64,000 nt of DNA from Eutreptiella sp. 'Long Island Sound 2002' (Eukaryota; Euglenozoa; Euglenophyceae; Eutreptiales; Eutreptiaceae): assembly GCA_964036045.1 (NCBI GenBank), contig OZ038381.1, positions 123,573,708 to 123,637,707 on the forward strand. The letters run 5' to 3'. Shown piece by piece: positions 50,701-63,176 of this stretch. Position 1 is the stretch's first letter, and each line of letters opens with the position of its first letter. Position numbers and translations under genes: made by a program. Below the pieces are notes generated by a model. That model did no database searches, was not told where the DNA came from, and saw only the letters and a program-made list of their open reading frames with translations.

Positions 50701-53040
50701 GCATTCATGAGAAAATATAGAAAAATGTATAGGCTCTGGATCAATGTCAGCGCCTCAGTCAGTCCACAAAATGTTGCTTCAATCCAATCAGTTCGGGGGT
50801 CAGGGTCCACACAACATCCAAAGTTCAATGCTTGGTTTTATAGGTCAAAATGCTTTGTCACCCCTTTTTGGATAGGCCAATACTAAGATAAAAATGTAGT
50901 ATGCCTTTGGGCATCTCTAAAACAACTGAAGCTTACCTTTTGGCAGGGAAATACACTTTTTCTTACTCAGGCATATCATCATGATTAAATACTATGTTCC
51001 ACACATACGTGCATCCATGTGTTGAGATATTTAGCTGAGTGAAGCTTTGTGCGAAGCATATATGTTTGATCATCAATTTGAATTGTCATTGGTTCATTTG
51101 TTTCTCCTTTGGGTGCATATGGGCATGTAGTCCATGGTGATCCCGGCCATGCATGGATGGGCCCGCGGGCACATGAGGCATGGGGGCGTCCTTTGTATCT
51201 CAAGAGGTTCAACCAGGTTGGGCATGGAGAGTAAAGATGCACGTATGCCGTACTGAGGAGTGCATTGCCTCAATCTCGATTTGCTGTTGCTTTGCTTTGC
51301 TTCTTGTGTGCTTGGTTAAATATCATGGTTTATCATTTTGTACAAAGGAAAACAAGGAAACAAAGACTGTATGGTTTGCATGCGTTAGACACACACAAAC
51401 ACATACACAAACACAATCGAGACTCATTTAGGGATATTTTATGTAATTGAAATGAAAAAAGAGTCAATAGTCATTTGCTTTTCTCATCCAACAATGAGTG
51501 CATGCGTTCCAGACAATTGTGTTTGGTGGTCATCTGTTGAATTTTTGAGCTGGAAATATTTTTTTGCTGCAAGAAATCTACTTGGAGTTGGGAGCACTAC
51601 TGAATCACTGAATCAAAGCGCTGATTGTTTTTCACGTCGAATTGTCCCATTTTTGTTATCAGTAGTTCATCATGCTTTTGCATGTTTTAAAGTGCATTTT
51701 TTCAATGCTGAGGTGCGTTACATACAGAGTAGCTCCCTCCGAAGCCACTGGATCTTGGGAGAAGGTGCATCCATGTGTTGGAAAGTGGCATGAGGTAGTC
51801 CTAATATGCTACGGATTGTACACAACACCCAAGGCACTCTGTTTTTGTGTATCTCCACGGCTCCGCATTCTCCGAACCCCGAAGTCGCCAGCTCAAGCTT
51901 CAAGGCCTGGCGGAGCGATGAATTCTACTATGGTCACTCCCGACAGCCAAATTATTCATCGCAGGAAAGGCTTTGGGTTCAATAACACGGCCCCTGCAGG
52001 TGCTGCTGCGCGAGCCGCACAGTGATTGGGCTAGAAAAAAAACTTCACCCTAAAGCCTGCACCAGCCGAAGGCTCACCACGTTCGTGCCTGTCACTTGTG
52101 CAGAACTGATTTTCCGGCTGAGGGTTATATGCTTCAGGGGACGTGGTGCTTTAGTTTTGAAAAAGGCAGTGCGGAATTGGTGAGGTACGGACCGTTGCAT
52201 GGTGTTGTTATAAATTTTTATGTCCGTTTGTGGGCATGCAGAGCTCCAAAGGGTGAGGGGTGAAATCAAAGAAAATAAAATTTTGCTTGAAGGATCTGAA
52301 AACCTATTTGGGGCGAGTCAAATATTGTTTTTAAGAATTTTCAAAATCATTTAGGGAGAGGCTTAGAAGGTGTATGCTCCGGGAACCACTACACAGCAAC
52401 ACTCTTTCTCTTGTTTAGAGCGACACATGAAGCGAAACTAAGAACGAAAAGAGAAAATGTTGGGAACAATTGTTGAGGGACTGCCTTTTTTTTTTGAAAA
52501 AAAGTATCGAGAACTTAAACGGCATTTGGAAGCAGTGAGTCAAACATCGATGATACATAGTCATACAAACTATTTGCAATCATAGTTTGATGGAAATGAG
52601 CTTAAAAATCTGATATTTTTTTTTAAACAAATGAGGGAGCGCTATAAATTTTTTGAACGTACCAACCGTTGGAACGGAGAAGTGGTGTGAACGAGTTCAA
52701 ACATTGTCTAACAAATGACAGCGAAGGATAGAAAATCTAGACGAGTCTATTTTTTGAAGTAAGAAGAAATGATTTAGACGGGGTACAAACGCTAGTACAA
52801 AGAAATGGTATCCCTACACGACAGTTGAATAAAGACGTTAAAGATTTCCGAAATGGAATGTTAGCAAAATTGTTTATGAAATGAAAGCCGAAAAGGAAAA
52901 TAAAATGAAACTGTACAAAACAATTGTTCGGTAGTATATAATATAATAGTAATATATACGTAATGTATAATATAGCATAATGGTGCGTCTCGTGGAAGTA
53001 CATGTGGCGTCTAACTTTTTGCCATAGTCTTCCGAGAAAC
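50701..53040. other. No supported gene
   Basis: AT-rich unique-looking DNA. A plus frame at 51672-52025 (ends ...GFNNTAPAGAAARAAQ) could hold a short exon, but no splice pairing or family supports it. Poly-T near 52485 and 52615. Confidence 0.4.
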
Positions 53041-53054
53041 GTATCATGTCTTTT

Positions 53055-53074
53055 GGAACAGTATAGACTGTTCC
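53055..53074. repeat. Palindrome GGAACAGT-ATAG-ACTGTTCC
   Basis: Perfect 8-bp arms. A related, less perfect copy lies at 53147-53166 (GGAACAGT...ATGTTCC) in similar surroundings (cgtatca ... cttttggaaca), so the two are a diverged duplication. Confidence 0.5.
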
Positions 53075-53756
53075 ACAACGTGTAGCGAATTGTCTTACTG
53101 CTCCGGTAGACGTATCACATCTTCTGGAACAAGTCTCGCGTCTTTGGGAACAGTATGGAATGTTCCAGACTTATTAGTCTTACTTTTCCGCCAGACATAT
53201 TTCTTCTACATGCCCCCCTCACACCCTCCTCTTGCACCCCATTGCTCAACGTTGTCCATCCCAAACCTTGTCCCAACCTTGTGTCCATGTGCACCCTCTG
53301 AACATGTCCCAAGCACGATCCAAGACTCCATGTCCCTACCACAGCCACAACCCCACACCGAACCTTGTCAAACATCCCGACCCCAGACGGCAGTTCGCCT
53401 CGTGTACCAGCCGCTTATCACCCACATTCCCCTGCCACACGCATTCAAAGAGCAATCTGAAGCAAACTTGAGTTTGCAGCCGCATTTGATTCTATGACAT
53501 CCCATTCCCTCTCCTACCTCCTTGCCTGAAATTTGCAACAACGGCTAAGCAACATGTACTACAAGCAGACCTAGACCTGGGCATACCATTGAGGGGGAAA
53601 GAAAGCAGTTCAAAAAATACACCTAACAGCCTACGTGGGCTCCCCCACCCCACTCACTTCCCGGGGGTATCAAAAAAAAAAATCCCACAAGCTGACCGAA
53701 CAAACTGTACTTGAAACCCTGTGGAATCTACAAAAAGCCCTCTGTAGTTGCAGCGC

Positions 53757-54060
53757 AAAACCGCTCTAAGTGTACCACAAACTCCCCAAAATGTACAAAA
53801 AAACCCCCCAACATGTGCCATAAAAAAACTCCCTGAATGTACCAAAAAGCCTCCCAAAATGTACCGGAAACCCCACCGAAATGTACTAAAAATCCCCCGG
53901 AATGTACCAAAAAAACACCCGCCGAATACCAATAACCCCGGCGAGCAACACCCAAAATATACCCAAAAAACCCCCGGGGGGGATGATCTGGTACATTTTG
54001 GCCGATTTTTGGGTACGTTTTGGCTGGGGAGTTTTTTGGTACATTTCTGCGCCACAATGG
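53757..54060. repeat. Degenerate minisatellite arranged as a large inverted repeat
   Basis: Left half: about nine ~25-35-bp units around AAAATGTACCAAAAA with C-runs. Right half (from ~53990): the complement (GGTACATTTTGG, GGGTACGTTTTGG, TTTTTTGGTACATTT). Single strands could fold into a long imperfect hairpin. The minus-strand frame encodes only repeats such as GGFLVHFGG. Confidence 0.6.
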
Positions 54061-55851
54061 GGGGTTTTTGGGTATTCAACACACTTTCCTCGGCAGCACC
54101 ACAAGGTTGAAACCCCACAACTCGGCCGATGGGCGACATCACCCCTGCCTTCTCGGGGTCTCCATGGTGGGGACAAATCAACCTAGAAAAGAGCATTTGA
54201 TTGGAATAAGCAAAAAGGTAGAAATGGGTGAAAAAGGGTGACAATCCAAGCCGGGGGGGGGGGGGGAGGGATCAAAGTGGCTACATCACCCTTGCCATCA
54301 TGGGGTCCTCGCACGCATCACGTACACCCACAAGTACAGGGGAATTGCCCATAACACTTTTTTGACCACTTCTCTAAAATTTGCAGCACTTAAAAAAATA
54401 CTCGGTGCAGAAAAACAATGTCTGGTATTTTTTAGCGCAGAATATTTCTTTACGGTGGAATCTTGTTTTCAGTGCGGACTACTTTTTGTTAGCTACAAAA
54501 AAATACAACCTTTAAAAAAAAAAAATCCGCATCTAAAAAAATACGAGGCTGCATCCTGTGGGGTTGTAAATGACGTCATTAGGAACCCAGTCGGCTGGGT
54601 CCTCTGGTTGGTGAATGGGGGGAGGCCTTGCCAGGTGAGATAATATTTTTTTCTAGATGCGAAAAAAAAAATTTAGGTGGGTGCAGGTGGGTGGGTGTGG
54701 GTGGTCGAGTAAAAGCAGGTGCTTCAGGCACGGCAGGTGATCCGCGAGTTCCTTATGGGCACCTAGGTCCACATATCCGTTTCCCGAACTGAACGGGTGG
54801 GACTCCTATTTGACTACGTGGAGGGTAACAATGCCTTTGGGTATGGCCTGTACGGCCGTCCACAGGTGTAGGGCTTGGGTGCCCAGAAAGGTGTCAACCG
54901 TTTTGTGCAGGGGTTTGGTGGCCAGGCATCATATTGCGTGCATACAGACCGCCACCTCCACCATAATCCACAGATGCTTTTGGCCAGCAGTATCGTTACG
55001 AAGGGTGTTGTTAGCTGGTAAGCGCGCACTGTAGCTCCCTGGTCTGTAATGGCCATAGGGGTGTCGGTCGAATATGCTGGAGAGCTTACACGCCCACACC
55101 CTGTTGAACCATGGTCTGCTTCAGGTGCTGTTGAAATTAAAGCATTCATTGCAGCACACAGCACAGAGAAGTCATGAAGACAAACAATAATATCTCTGCG
55201 TTCAAAACAAAGGGCGCCAAAACAGACAATGTGTTCTTGATAGTTTGTAGCCAAAGCTCGCTCAGCTGAATTACAATATCACAATGTGAATAAAAATTCA
55301 TGACTCATTGCTGGACTAGAGAAAGCAATGCAGCAGCCCAAAAAACAGCGCTTCATGCAACACTAAGCGGCTGGCTTGAAACACATCACATTCCATATTG
55401 TACATTGCACAGCCCAATCCAACAGAGCAGTAAGCCTTCAAACCAGATTGATTTCCGAAATCTTGCAGGGCCATGACACAGCAAGGTTGTTTCTGGTCAC
55501 AGCATTAATTGGACTGGGTATGTGCAGCAGCTAAGACTCAGGGAACCAAAACATGCAAGCAACAGAGGCTCACCTGTCAAGAGGCTTGGTTGCTGTTCCA
55601 ACACATGGTGCTATTGTGTGGCATCTGTTCTGGTGGACAACAATATCCTGAAACCACAGATTCAATCACCGCTTGTAGCAATCTGTGAACAGGCTTTTGA
55701 ACAGCCAGGCGACTATGATTTCACCGAACAAGTGGTGGCCTTGGACAATGCCTCGAAAAGAATATATGAGCGGGGGCAAAAAATGCGGGGCCTTCGAAGA
55801 AGGTACGGGGAGGGAGAGACATATGTTAAATCAGAAACCAGCCTGAAAGCG
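54061..55851. other. No supported gene
   Basis: Includes a poly-G run (54246-54265) and A-rich stretches near 54510. The minus frame at 54814-55254 (146 aa) is unrecognised and overlaps an equally good plus frame, so I do not call it. Confidence 0.4.
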
Positions 55852-57468
55852 TTAAAAGGCAATGTTCTCGCCACTTGTGGGCTCCGGCTCCTCACTGGTT
55901 TCCTCTTGATCCTCATTCGCCTGTTCCGTCAATCGCTTCTCAAACTCTTGCATGCGCTTCTCCGCAGCTGCAATGTCCTCCCGAAAGCGCTCTGCCATTT
56001 CTTCAGCTTTCTCGTACACAAGCTCAGGGTTGGTCAGCATGTCGCCATGAGTGGGTTCCAAACGCTTTGTGGATAGGGACAGTCGGCCCTGTACAGGATC
56101 CTGGCTGAGCACCATACATTTGATCTTGTCCCCAGCAGTGAATACCGTCTCCACGTTCTCAATGCGCGAGTGTGAGATCTGGGAGATGTGCAGCAGGCCG
56201 CTCATGCCACCAACATCAACAAAAGCTCCATACGGCTTCACATTCTGCACAACACCCTCATGGACAGTGCCCACACGGAAGCTGTCAGCAGCAACACGCG
56301 GAGTGGCGGCCCGTTGACTTACCACCAAGCGCTGCCTCTCCTGGTCAAGGTCCAAGATCTTGACATCAACTTCCATGTTCATGAAAGACTCGTCATCATC
56401 AGGGGCAGTGGCCAGGTCAGAGTTGGCTTGGCTGCGTGGCAAGAACCCAGGTACAGCCAGGTCCGACACTTCCGTCATATAGCCACCACGGTTCTTGCCC
56501 AGTAGGACACAACTGAAGGTGACGTCGTTCTCCCGGTACTGCTGCAGACGCTTCCATGCCACTTCCAAGGCAATGCGCTTCAGGCTCAGGAGTGTCACGT
56601 CGCCATCCTTTCGTCCCCCTGTTGCAATAATCTCAAACTCACGTTCATCACCTACAGCCAGCACGTCCCCAGCATTTGCAACCTTGCACAGCGCCAGCTC
56701 ATCACTAGGGCAGAACCCCATGTCTTTTCCTCCAAAGTCTACAGTCACACCCTTGTCATCAACAGCACACACAGTGCCTTTCACACAGTTGCCAGCAACG
56801 TAGCTAGTGGTGAATCCATCCAACATCTCCTCAAATTTGCCATACATCTCTTTCAGGTCTGCAGGTCCTTCGTTGCCAGGGAAGGTAGTTGTGCGCAACC
56901 CCTCTCCTTCTTCAAGCATCGGAGCCTCTGCACCCTGATGCTCAGCAAGGAACATCTGCCGGGCAAGTAGCATGTCATCATGGGTGGTCTTAGGGTCCGC
57001 TGGAGCTTCTGCAGAGACAGCAGTCATAGCCCAGTGTGGCTTACTTTGATTGTGGAACTTGCGGACAAACAGGGCACTGACAATACTCAGTGCCATCCCA
57101 ACAAGTGCAATGATGCCATTTTGCACACCACCCAAGGCCACATGGGTGGCACGAGGCTCACGCTGGGCTGCATCCGCAAACATGGTCTCAGTGGCATACT
57201 GTTGAGGAATGTACCCGGTTGCAATCCCTTGAGGCCTTGTGCCTCTCAGAACTGCAGAAGATTGAGGGAGAGTATTGCTGACAATAGCTGGGTGGCTGAC
57301 AGCAGTTACACTGTACAAAGAACTGGATGTTGCTTGGCTCAAAGCAGCAGACATGCCTCCATAGCCAACCAAGGCTGCGCTGGTAGCTAATGCTGCAAGC
57401 GCCATGGTCGACTTACGGGCATTCTGCTCTGTGACAGGGATGGCCAGAAGGTGCTGCGCAGCGTCCAT
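55852..57468 (-). CDS. RPS1: Plastid ribosomal protein S1, nucleus-encoded (538 aa)
   Basis: Component of the plastid small ribosomal subunit that helps recruit mRNA. Three S1 RNA-binding folds: about residues 224-297, 312-386 and 402-470. The last is canonical (EGVVQNVKPYGAFVDVGG, GLLHISQIS, RLSLSTKRLEP). It is followed by the family's typical tail start (GDMLTNPELVYEKAEEMAE) and a coiled, acidic C-terminus. Three S1 folds match chloroplast S1, where bacterial S1 has six. Intronless. The N-terminal extension is long (~150 residues before mature-looking sequence) with two hydrophobic segments, 22-44 and 117-137, separated by a Ser/Thr-rich part. The start ATG at 57468 is the first in the frame. 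Not repeat-derived. Confidence 0.92.
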   Translation of the reverse strand: MDAAQHLLAIPVTEQNARKSTMALAALATSAALVGYGGMSAALSQATSSSLYSVTAVSHPAIVSNTLPQSSAVLRGTRPQGIATGYIPQQYATETMFADAAQREPRATHVALGGVQNGIIALVGMALSIVSALFVRKFHNQSKPHWAMTAVSAEAPADPKTTHDDMLLARQMFLAEHQGAEAPMLEEGEGLRTTTFPGNEGPADLKEMYGKFEEMLDGFTTSYVAGNCVKGTVCAVDDKGVTVDFGGKDMGFCPSDELALCKVANAGDVLAVGDEREFEIIATGGRKDGDVTLLSLKRIALEVAWKRLQQYRENDVTFSCVLLGKNRGGYMTEVSDLAVPGFLPRSQANSDLATAPDDDESFMNMEVDVKILDLDQERQRLVVSQRAATPRVAADSFRVGTVHEGVVQNVKPYGAFVDVGGMSGLLHISQISHSRIENVETVFTAGDKIKCMVLSQDPVQGRLSLSTKRLEPTHGDMLTNPELVYEKAEEMAERFREDIAAAEKRMQEFEKRLTEQANEDQEETSEEPEPTSGENIAF

Positions 57469-58795
57469 TGTATGATATGAGGATCCCTGAAGGGGGTTGC
57501 GAAAGGTGTCTGGACATACTTACAGATGCACATTTACATAAGGTTTGCCTAAAATAACAGCCTGTCTGCCACCTATCTGGCTCAATAACTCAATGGGGGA
57601 ATCCTTGCACTGCGCGCGCAGTGCACACTACTTTTAGACTATGTTCCCCCCGAAGAGCCCCTAGGCACGCCCCTTGGAAACACCCTGAGAACTAGGCGAC
57701 CCAAACTGGACCAGAGGGGACCTTGAGGGGGACCTTCCTGGTTCTTGTGGCATGGTGAAGGACCAGGGGCCTTTGGGGGGGAACTTGACTGTGTGTTGGG
57801 CAGCGGAGATGGAGGGCAATCAGGTGGCGAGTCAAAACTTGGGATTGCATTGCCGATTCACCACTCTCAACCCATCTTGGTGGTATTCCAAGTGGAGGAG
57901 TCCGTCTTCAGCCGTCCCAACCACCGTGGCAGGAGGTCGCAGGCCATTGGAGCGGGTGTAGAACACCCTATCCCCAATACTGAGATCCATGGAGAAAATG
58001 GGCCTGAGAAATGAGGAGGGAAGTATGATGTCCTGTAGCAGGCACCCTCAAAGTGTATCACCATATCAATCAACCAAGAAAAAGAGTAGATGTGGCGGAA
58101 ATGTGCAAAAAATGTGTGCAAAAAAGTAGAAATGGGTGAAACAGGGTGAACATCCAAAAATGCCAGATCCCCGATGCATCAAAACCTACTACCAAACAAC
58201 AATGATGCCCAAAGTACCACAAAGTATGGGTTTCTACTACGGCCAGACGCCCAAATAGTTGCATTGCGTGCGCACTGCGCTTAAGGCGCCCCCAATATCA
58301 TAAATGCAATTTTGTGACTTGGGCACCCTAAAATCAAAAAAAAATTATGGCATGGCCTTGCTGTGCTTTGTGCATGCAACCCGCCAACACCCCCGCCCCC
58401 GGCACACACATGCAATGGGTGTGACAAACACGCACTAGTCAGAAAGATAGTCCGGACACCAGGTCTCATCAGGTGGAATCTGGTGCTACTAGGCACCTTT
58501 GTGCAGGAAGAAACTGCACAGCAGGGTGATGGCCACACAACGCAGCATCTTCAGCAGGCCAGGGCTGAGAAGCGCCAGGCACATCTGTGGGGGAATGTTT
58601 GCCCGGCACGCGCCCGGCGCACTACTTTTCTATTAACTATCCCGACTTCAGCCCCAGATTTACCCTCTCATGGAGAAGCCCCCCAAGTGGACCACGTTGG
58701 ACTGCACACCTTCCCTACAAAGCACGTTGCATAATAAGGCAATAGTTGTGAATTCAACAACTCCAAATGTCATTTGTATTGTACTTAACAAACAT

Positions 58796-58890
58796 CATTG
58801 GTCCCACAAGTGTGGGTGTCAATACATTCAGCACAATAGTGCTCTTCACACTCATCACAAACTTTGATGGTGAAACGCTTCTGACAACAC

Positions 58891-58947
<57 letters not shown>

Positions 58948-60341
58948 CTGCCTCATCCTCTGCCTCATCTTGCGTGGTGGCCGAGTTGCTTTCGTGCGTC
59001 CAAACATGAGGCAGTGCATGCTCCCGTGGTCCACAGGGGGGGGGGGGGGGAGACTCACCTACCTACAAATGCAAAATTGCGTAAAATGCAACAAAATATG
59101 GACTGACAGGTGCAACTGGTGGGCCGCCACACCAAATGTTCCTAACCAAGCCCCAATGCCACAAGCGAGCAAACAACTGCTCAATGTGTGCCCTATACCA
59201 CCCGTGCACATCATTGTAAGATTGTTGGCAGGCTGTCAAAGTGCCATTCTTTCTTCCAATGAATGGCACAATGACTCGAACCCGCCTTTATAAGCACCAT
59301 CATGGCCCCCAACTTCGAAATCAAAGAAATCACCTCGGGTAGAGAAGGTCCATACCAATCCCAATTTAAAACATCAGCTGATGTCCCGGGGGCCAAGGGG
59401 CAAAATCAAAAAAATGTTGCCCAACATATCAACGGCAACAGTCACCTAAAAAAACTGCGCCGCATACTTAGGATTCCACAACTACCTCACCCCTGCCTGC
59501 TCGGGGGCCCAAAAGAGGGCGGAAGTGCTACGTAACCCATGTGTTCTCGGGGTCCCCAAACAAGGGGACAAAATCAAAAGTGGCTGCCCCACCCCTGCCT
59601 TCTCGGGGGCCCAAAGGGGGAATGTTTGCCCGGCGCGCGCCCTGCGCGCGCCCGGCGCACTACTTTTAGACTATGTTCCCCCCGAAGAGCCCCCAAGCAC
59701 ACCCCTTGGAAACGCCCTTAGAATTAGGTGACCCAAACTGCCCCAGCTCAAGAAAGTTGCAAACTGGGGTACACAGTACCACTCTCGCTCCTTTAAGGGC
59801 GGTCTTGGTCAACACCTTAGCAAGTTGGGAGAATGGGGGGTTAGGATAGCACAACTGCATCGATCTCCGGCAGAAGCGATAGGCGTCATTGAGGTATCGC
59901 GAACAGTAGAGCTGCATCATAACATTGGTCCCACAAGTGTGGGTGTCAATACATTCAGTACAATCGTGCTCCTTACACTCATCTCAAACTACAACGGTGG
60001 AGCGTTATGGCAACACAACACACACACTTCTGCCTCATCCTCTGCCTCATCTTGCGTGCCACAACCGAGCAAACAGCTGCTCAATGTGTGCCCTATACCA
60101 CCCGTGCACGTCATTGTAAGATTGTTGGCGGGCTGTCAAAGTGCCATTCTTTCTTCCAATTAATGGCACAATGACATGAATCCGGCCCTTATAAGCACCA
60201 TCATGGCCCCCAACTTCGAAATCAAAGAAATCACCTCGGGTACGAGAAGGTCCATACCCATCCCAAATCTACTGATGTCCCGGGGGCCAAGGGGCAAATC
60301 CATATAATGTTGCCCAACATATCAACGGCAACAGTCCACCG
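58796..60341 (+). repeat. Diverged segmental duplication (58796-59447 and 59923-60341)
   Basis: Both copies start CATTGGTCCCACAAGTGTGG and share the AATGTGTGCCCTATACCACC and GCCCCCAACTTCGAAATC blocks in order. The first copy has an expanded (CA)n and ~190 bp absent from the second. Confidence 0.75.
58891..58945 (+). repeat. (CA)n microsatellite, ~27 units
   Basis: Uninterrupted dinucleotide repeat. The duplicate copy near 60017 has only about five units. Confidence 0.95.
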
Positions 60342-62977
60342 GTAGGGCACGGGTCAAAAAAGATGCCCGGCGCGCGCCCGGCGCGCTAACGTTCCCCCAA
60401 AAGAGGGCGGACGTGCTACGTAACCCCTGCATTCTCGGGGGTCTCCAAAAAAGGGGACAAAATCACAAGTCAAAACCTACGCTAGGGGCAACAATGATGC
60501 CCCTAGTATCTCAAAGTATGGGTCTCTACTACGGCCAAACGCCCAAATAGTTGCACATTGCGCCCTTAGTGCACCCCCTAAAAGGTGGGGCACAGGTCAA
60601 AAAAGATGCCCAGCACGCGCGCGGCGCGCTGACGCTCCCCCTGTACTGCAAGATAAACAGTACAAGAGGTAGGTTTGGATCAGATTCTCCACACCAACCT
60701 GCTGAGAAAATGCCTGCATATTCCTCTTTGGACTGGCAGCCCAAACACTTGGCCAACCTGTGGCCAAACACAAAATGGCCTACACTCATGAATGGACCTT
60801 AGTTTGCTAAAGCACATTTGGACAGTCGAGTATGGCGCCCCTGTTGGGATGGGTGCTGCAAAAGATGGAATACATGTGTATCTTTTGAGTCTAGAACTAT
60901 GCTTTGCCTGTCAGGAGGACATAGGGAAATCTCAGGGAGAAATCACAGTGGCAGTTTTAGATGGACCAAGGCTGGGGGAAAATTGGCTTGTGGGGGGGGG
61001 GGGGGGGGGGGTTCGAGCCCTTTTCCCGGACCCCCCCCCCTCTGGGCTCTTGTGACGGGGACGCCCAACAGGCTGACAGGGGAGCTTGGGGGGGGGGGGG
61101 GGGGGGGGCTGAGGTACCACAACATATCTGCTGATTTGCGCATCGTGGGGGTCGTTTTGAGGTATGTATCATGACAGAAATTTTTCTTGAAAACAAATCT
61201 TCCAGGCCACTTCGCGGCGCAGTTGGTGAGTCATCATCACAGGTTTTAGACTAGCCTCTTGGGACTGGCCTGTTACGAGAGCCCCTTTGCAAACCCCCCC
61301 CCCTCCTTTGGGGGGCTCGAATGACACCCCCCCCGCACAAGCAAATTTTCCCCATGCCTAGCTGCTACTAGGCTCACTGTGGGATGCTTGGGCCGGATGC
61401 GTTAGAGGAACCCCACGTCGCAACGACCCAGCAATTTTGTGACATGTGGACCCACACCCCTCAAGTGTGTAGAGAATCATTGCACATCTCGCACTCCGTG
61501 TACAGTAGCAACAGGGTTGTCACCCCACCAGCGTCCCTGGGAGGGGACATGCCTCGCACGCATGAAGCTGTTGACCATACAATTCTTGCTGTACATACTA
61601 CCTTGGCCTAGGTGCCCATGAACACCGACTACCTTGATGGCGTGAACTTATCCGGTGTCAGAACAAAAAAAAATCATTGCACATGTGGGTGATTGGCCAT
61701 GGGGAGGTCCATGCTCAAAGAACGGGTAAGATGAGGTTACAAATATCACTAACCGCCTCCCTAGAATGACATTCTTCTTGGCAAGATCCAATTGTACATG
61801 CAAGGTTATCCCAAAACCTCCATCTGCAGCCTGTATACCCCCCCTCAGGCCAATATGGTCCGAGGAACTTGTGGCTTTCCACTCATGGCAGTACAAAGTC
61901 CCTCTATCCGCGGTCCACATCTCCAAGCGTGAGGTTGTTCTTGAGTGACCATTACCATTCACCATTCACAGGTCGAATTCTAATCCAAGCATGGCACTTT
62001 CCACGCATGGAGCAAGCGCAAAAGCTTGCCCCCACCAGCCCCCTTGGCGCTGGAGATGGTACCTACCATCCTTCGCACGGCTTACGGCCGGGGGAGAAGC
62101 GGCACCTCCCAAGGCTACGGACATGCGAAGGCCCCCTACAAATTCCCCGCTTTTGCCGGACTCTTGAAAGGGCCAACAACACCCCACCCCCGCACCAGAG
62201 AGTGGACATGGGAAGGGGCATCCACGGGTGGAGAGTCGTCACCAAGGGAAACCCAAAATGGGGGTGTAGTTAAGGCCTCATGTCCCAACGTGAATCCAGG
62301 CTGAAAAGCGGCAATTTGCAGCCAAAAACATGTGTCGCTCACAGAAGAAATTTTGCTGTACCAACTTGGAGGGTCTTCCCAAAGCGAGCCCAAATTTGTT
62401 TGCAACCAAAAGAAGCTACAAAGGATGCAGTCATGGACAAGCACGTCAGCCAAGCCACACATTTTTGTGCATTGTTGTCGGGCCACCCAACTCTCACTAC
62501 CCAAATAAAGCCGTTACCAACACATGTAACTTGCCAGCTAGCATATCCTGACTTCGGCCAGGAGTTTTTCGCTAACTCCACCCACTGCCCAACATGCAAA
62601 ACACTGTGCTCCGATATTTGTCCTTGCTCAAAATCCTATGCAAGTCAATGCCACTCAGGCACACTCTACCCGTCAAAGCAGAGTCGTGACATCCCTGTTC
62701 CACGGGGGCCACCGCCAGCCAATGTGTGACCCCGAGGGGTGTTTGACAGTTTGGGGGGCTGTAGGGGGGGGGGGGGGGACCCCACCCCCCTCCGAAGGCC
62801 CCCCCCCTTCGTTGACCCAAACCCAGCACCTTTTCCGTCAGGCCCCGTCCAAGCGCGCAAACACACAAAGCTAACAAGACGCACTATGATTGGTCATACC
62901 TCAAGATTGTTTTGCTGCACTACAGCACTTTCACAGCATTACTGAATGTTGCCTTGAGTTCGCCCAAAGGCCTTCCC

Positions 62978-63176
62978 TTCCCCTTGTCACAAACCACAGA
63001 CATATATATAGAGAAGCGAAGGGAGGGGAGGCGCCTCAAGCATCGGAATCATCCTCCCACTCGTCGCGTGCCCTCCATTCCCCTTGTCACAAACCACATA
63101 CATATATATAGAGAAGCGAAGGGACGGGAGGGGCCTCAAGCATCGGAATCATCCTCCCACTCGTCGCGTGCCCTCT
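62978..63176. repeat. 100-bp tandem duplication, two copies
   Basis: Units start at 62978 and 63078 with TTCCCCTTGTCACAAACCAC, then ATATATATAGAGAAGCGAAG. The duplicated unit includes the last codons of the minus-strand exon at 63136. Confidence 0.9.

Larger units (their letters stand above)
57469..63135. other. Intergenic, repeat-rich, no supported gene
   Basis: Contains a dispersed motif built on CCCGGCGCGCGCCCGGCGC (near 57610, 58600, 59630, 60365 and 60610), sometimes followed by TACTTTTAGACTATGTTCCCC (57630, 59660). Also a segmental duplication, and poly-G/C runs near 59037, 60992, 61089, 61295 and 62766. Short frames are scattered on both strands with no recognisable domain. Confidence 0.5.

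Noticed and set aside
51452-52025. Small plus-strand genes
   Set aside because: No domain, no good splice pairing, ordinary frame lengths for AT-rich DNA.
54810-55254. 146-aa minus and 74-aa plus frames
   Set aside because: They overlap each other, contain no recognisable motif, and neither is better supported.
58891-58945. CRISPR-like or functional array
   Set aside because: Plain (CA)n microsatellite with no spacers.
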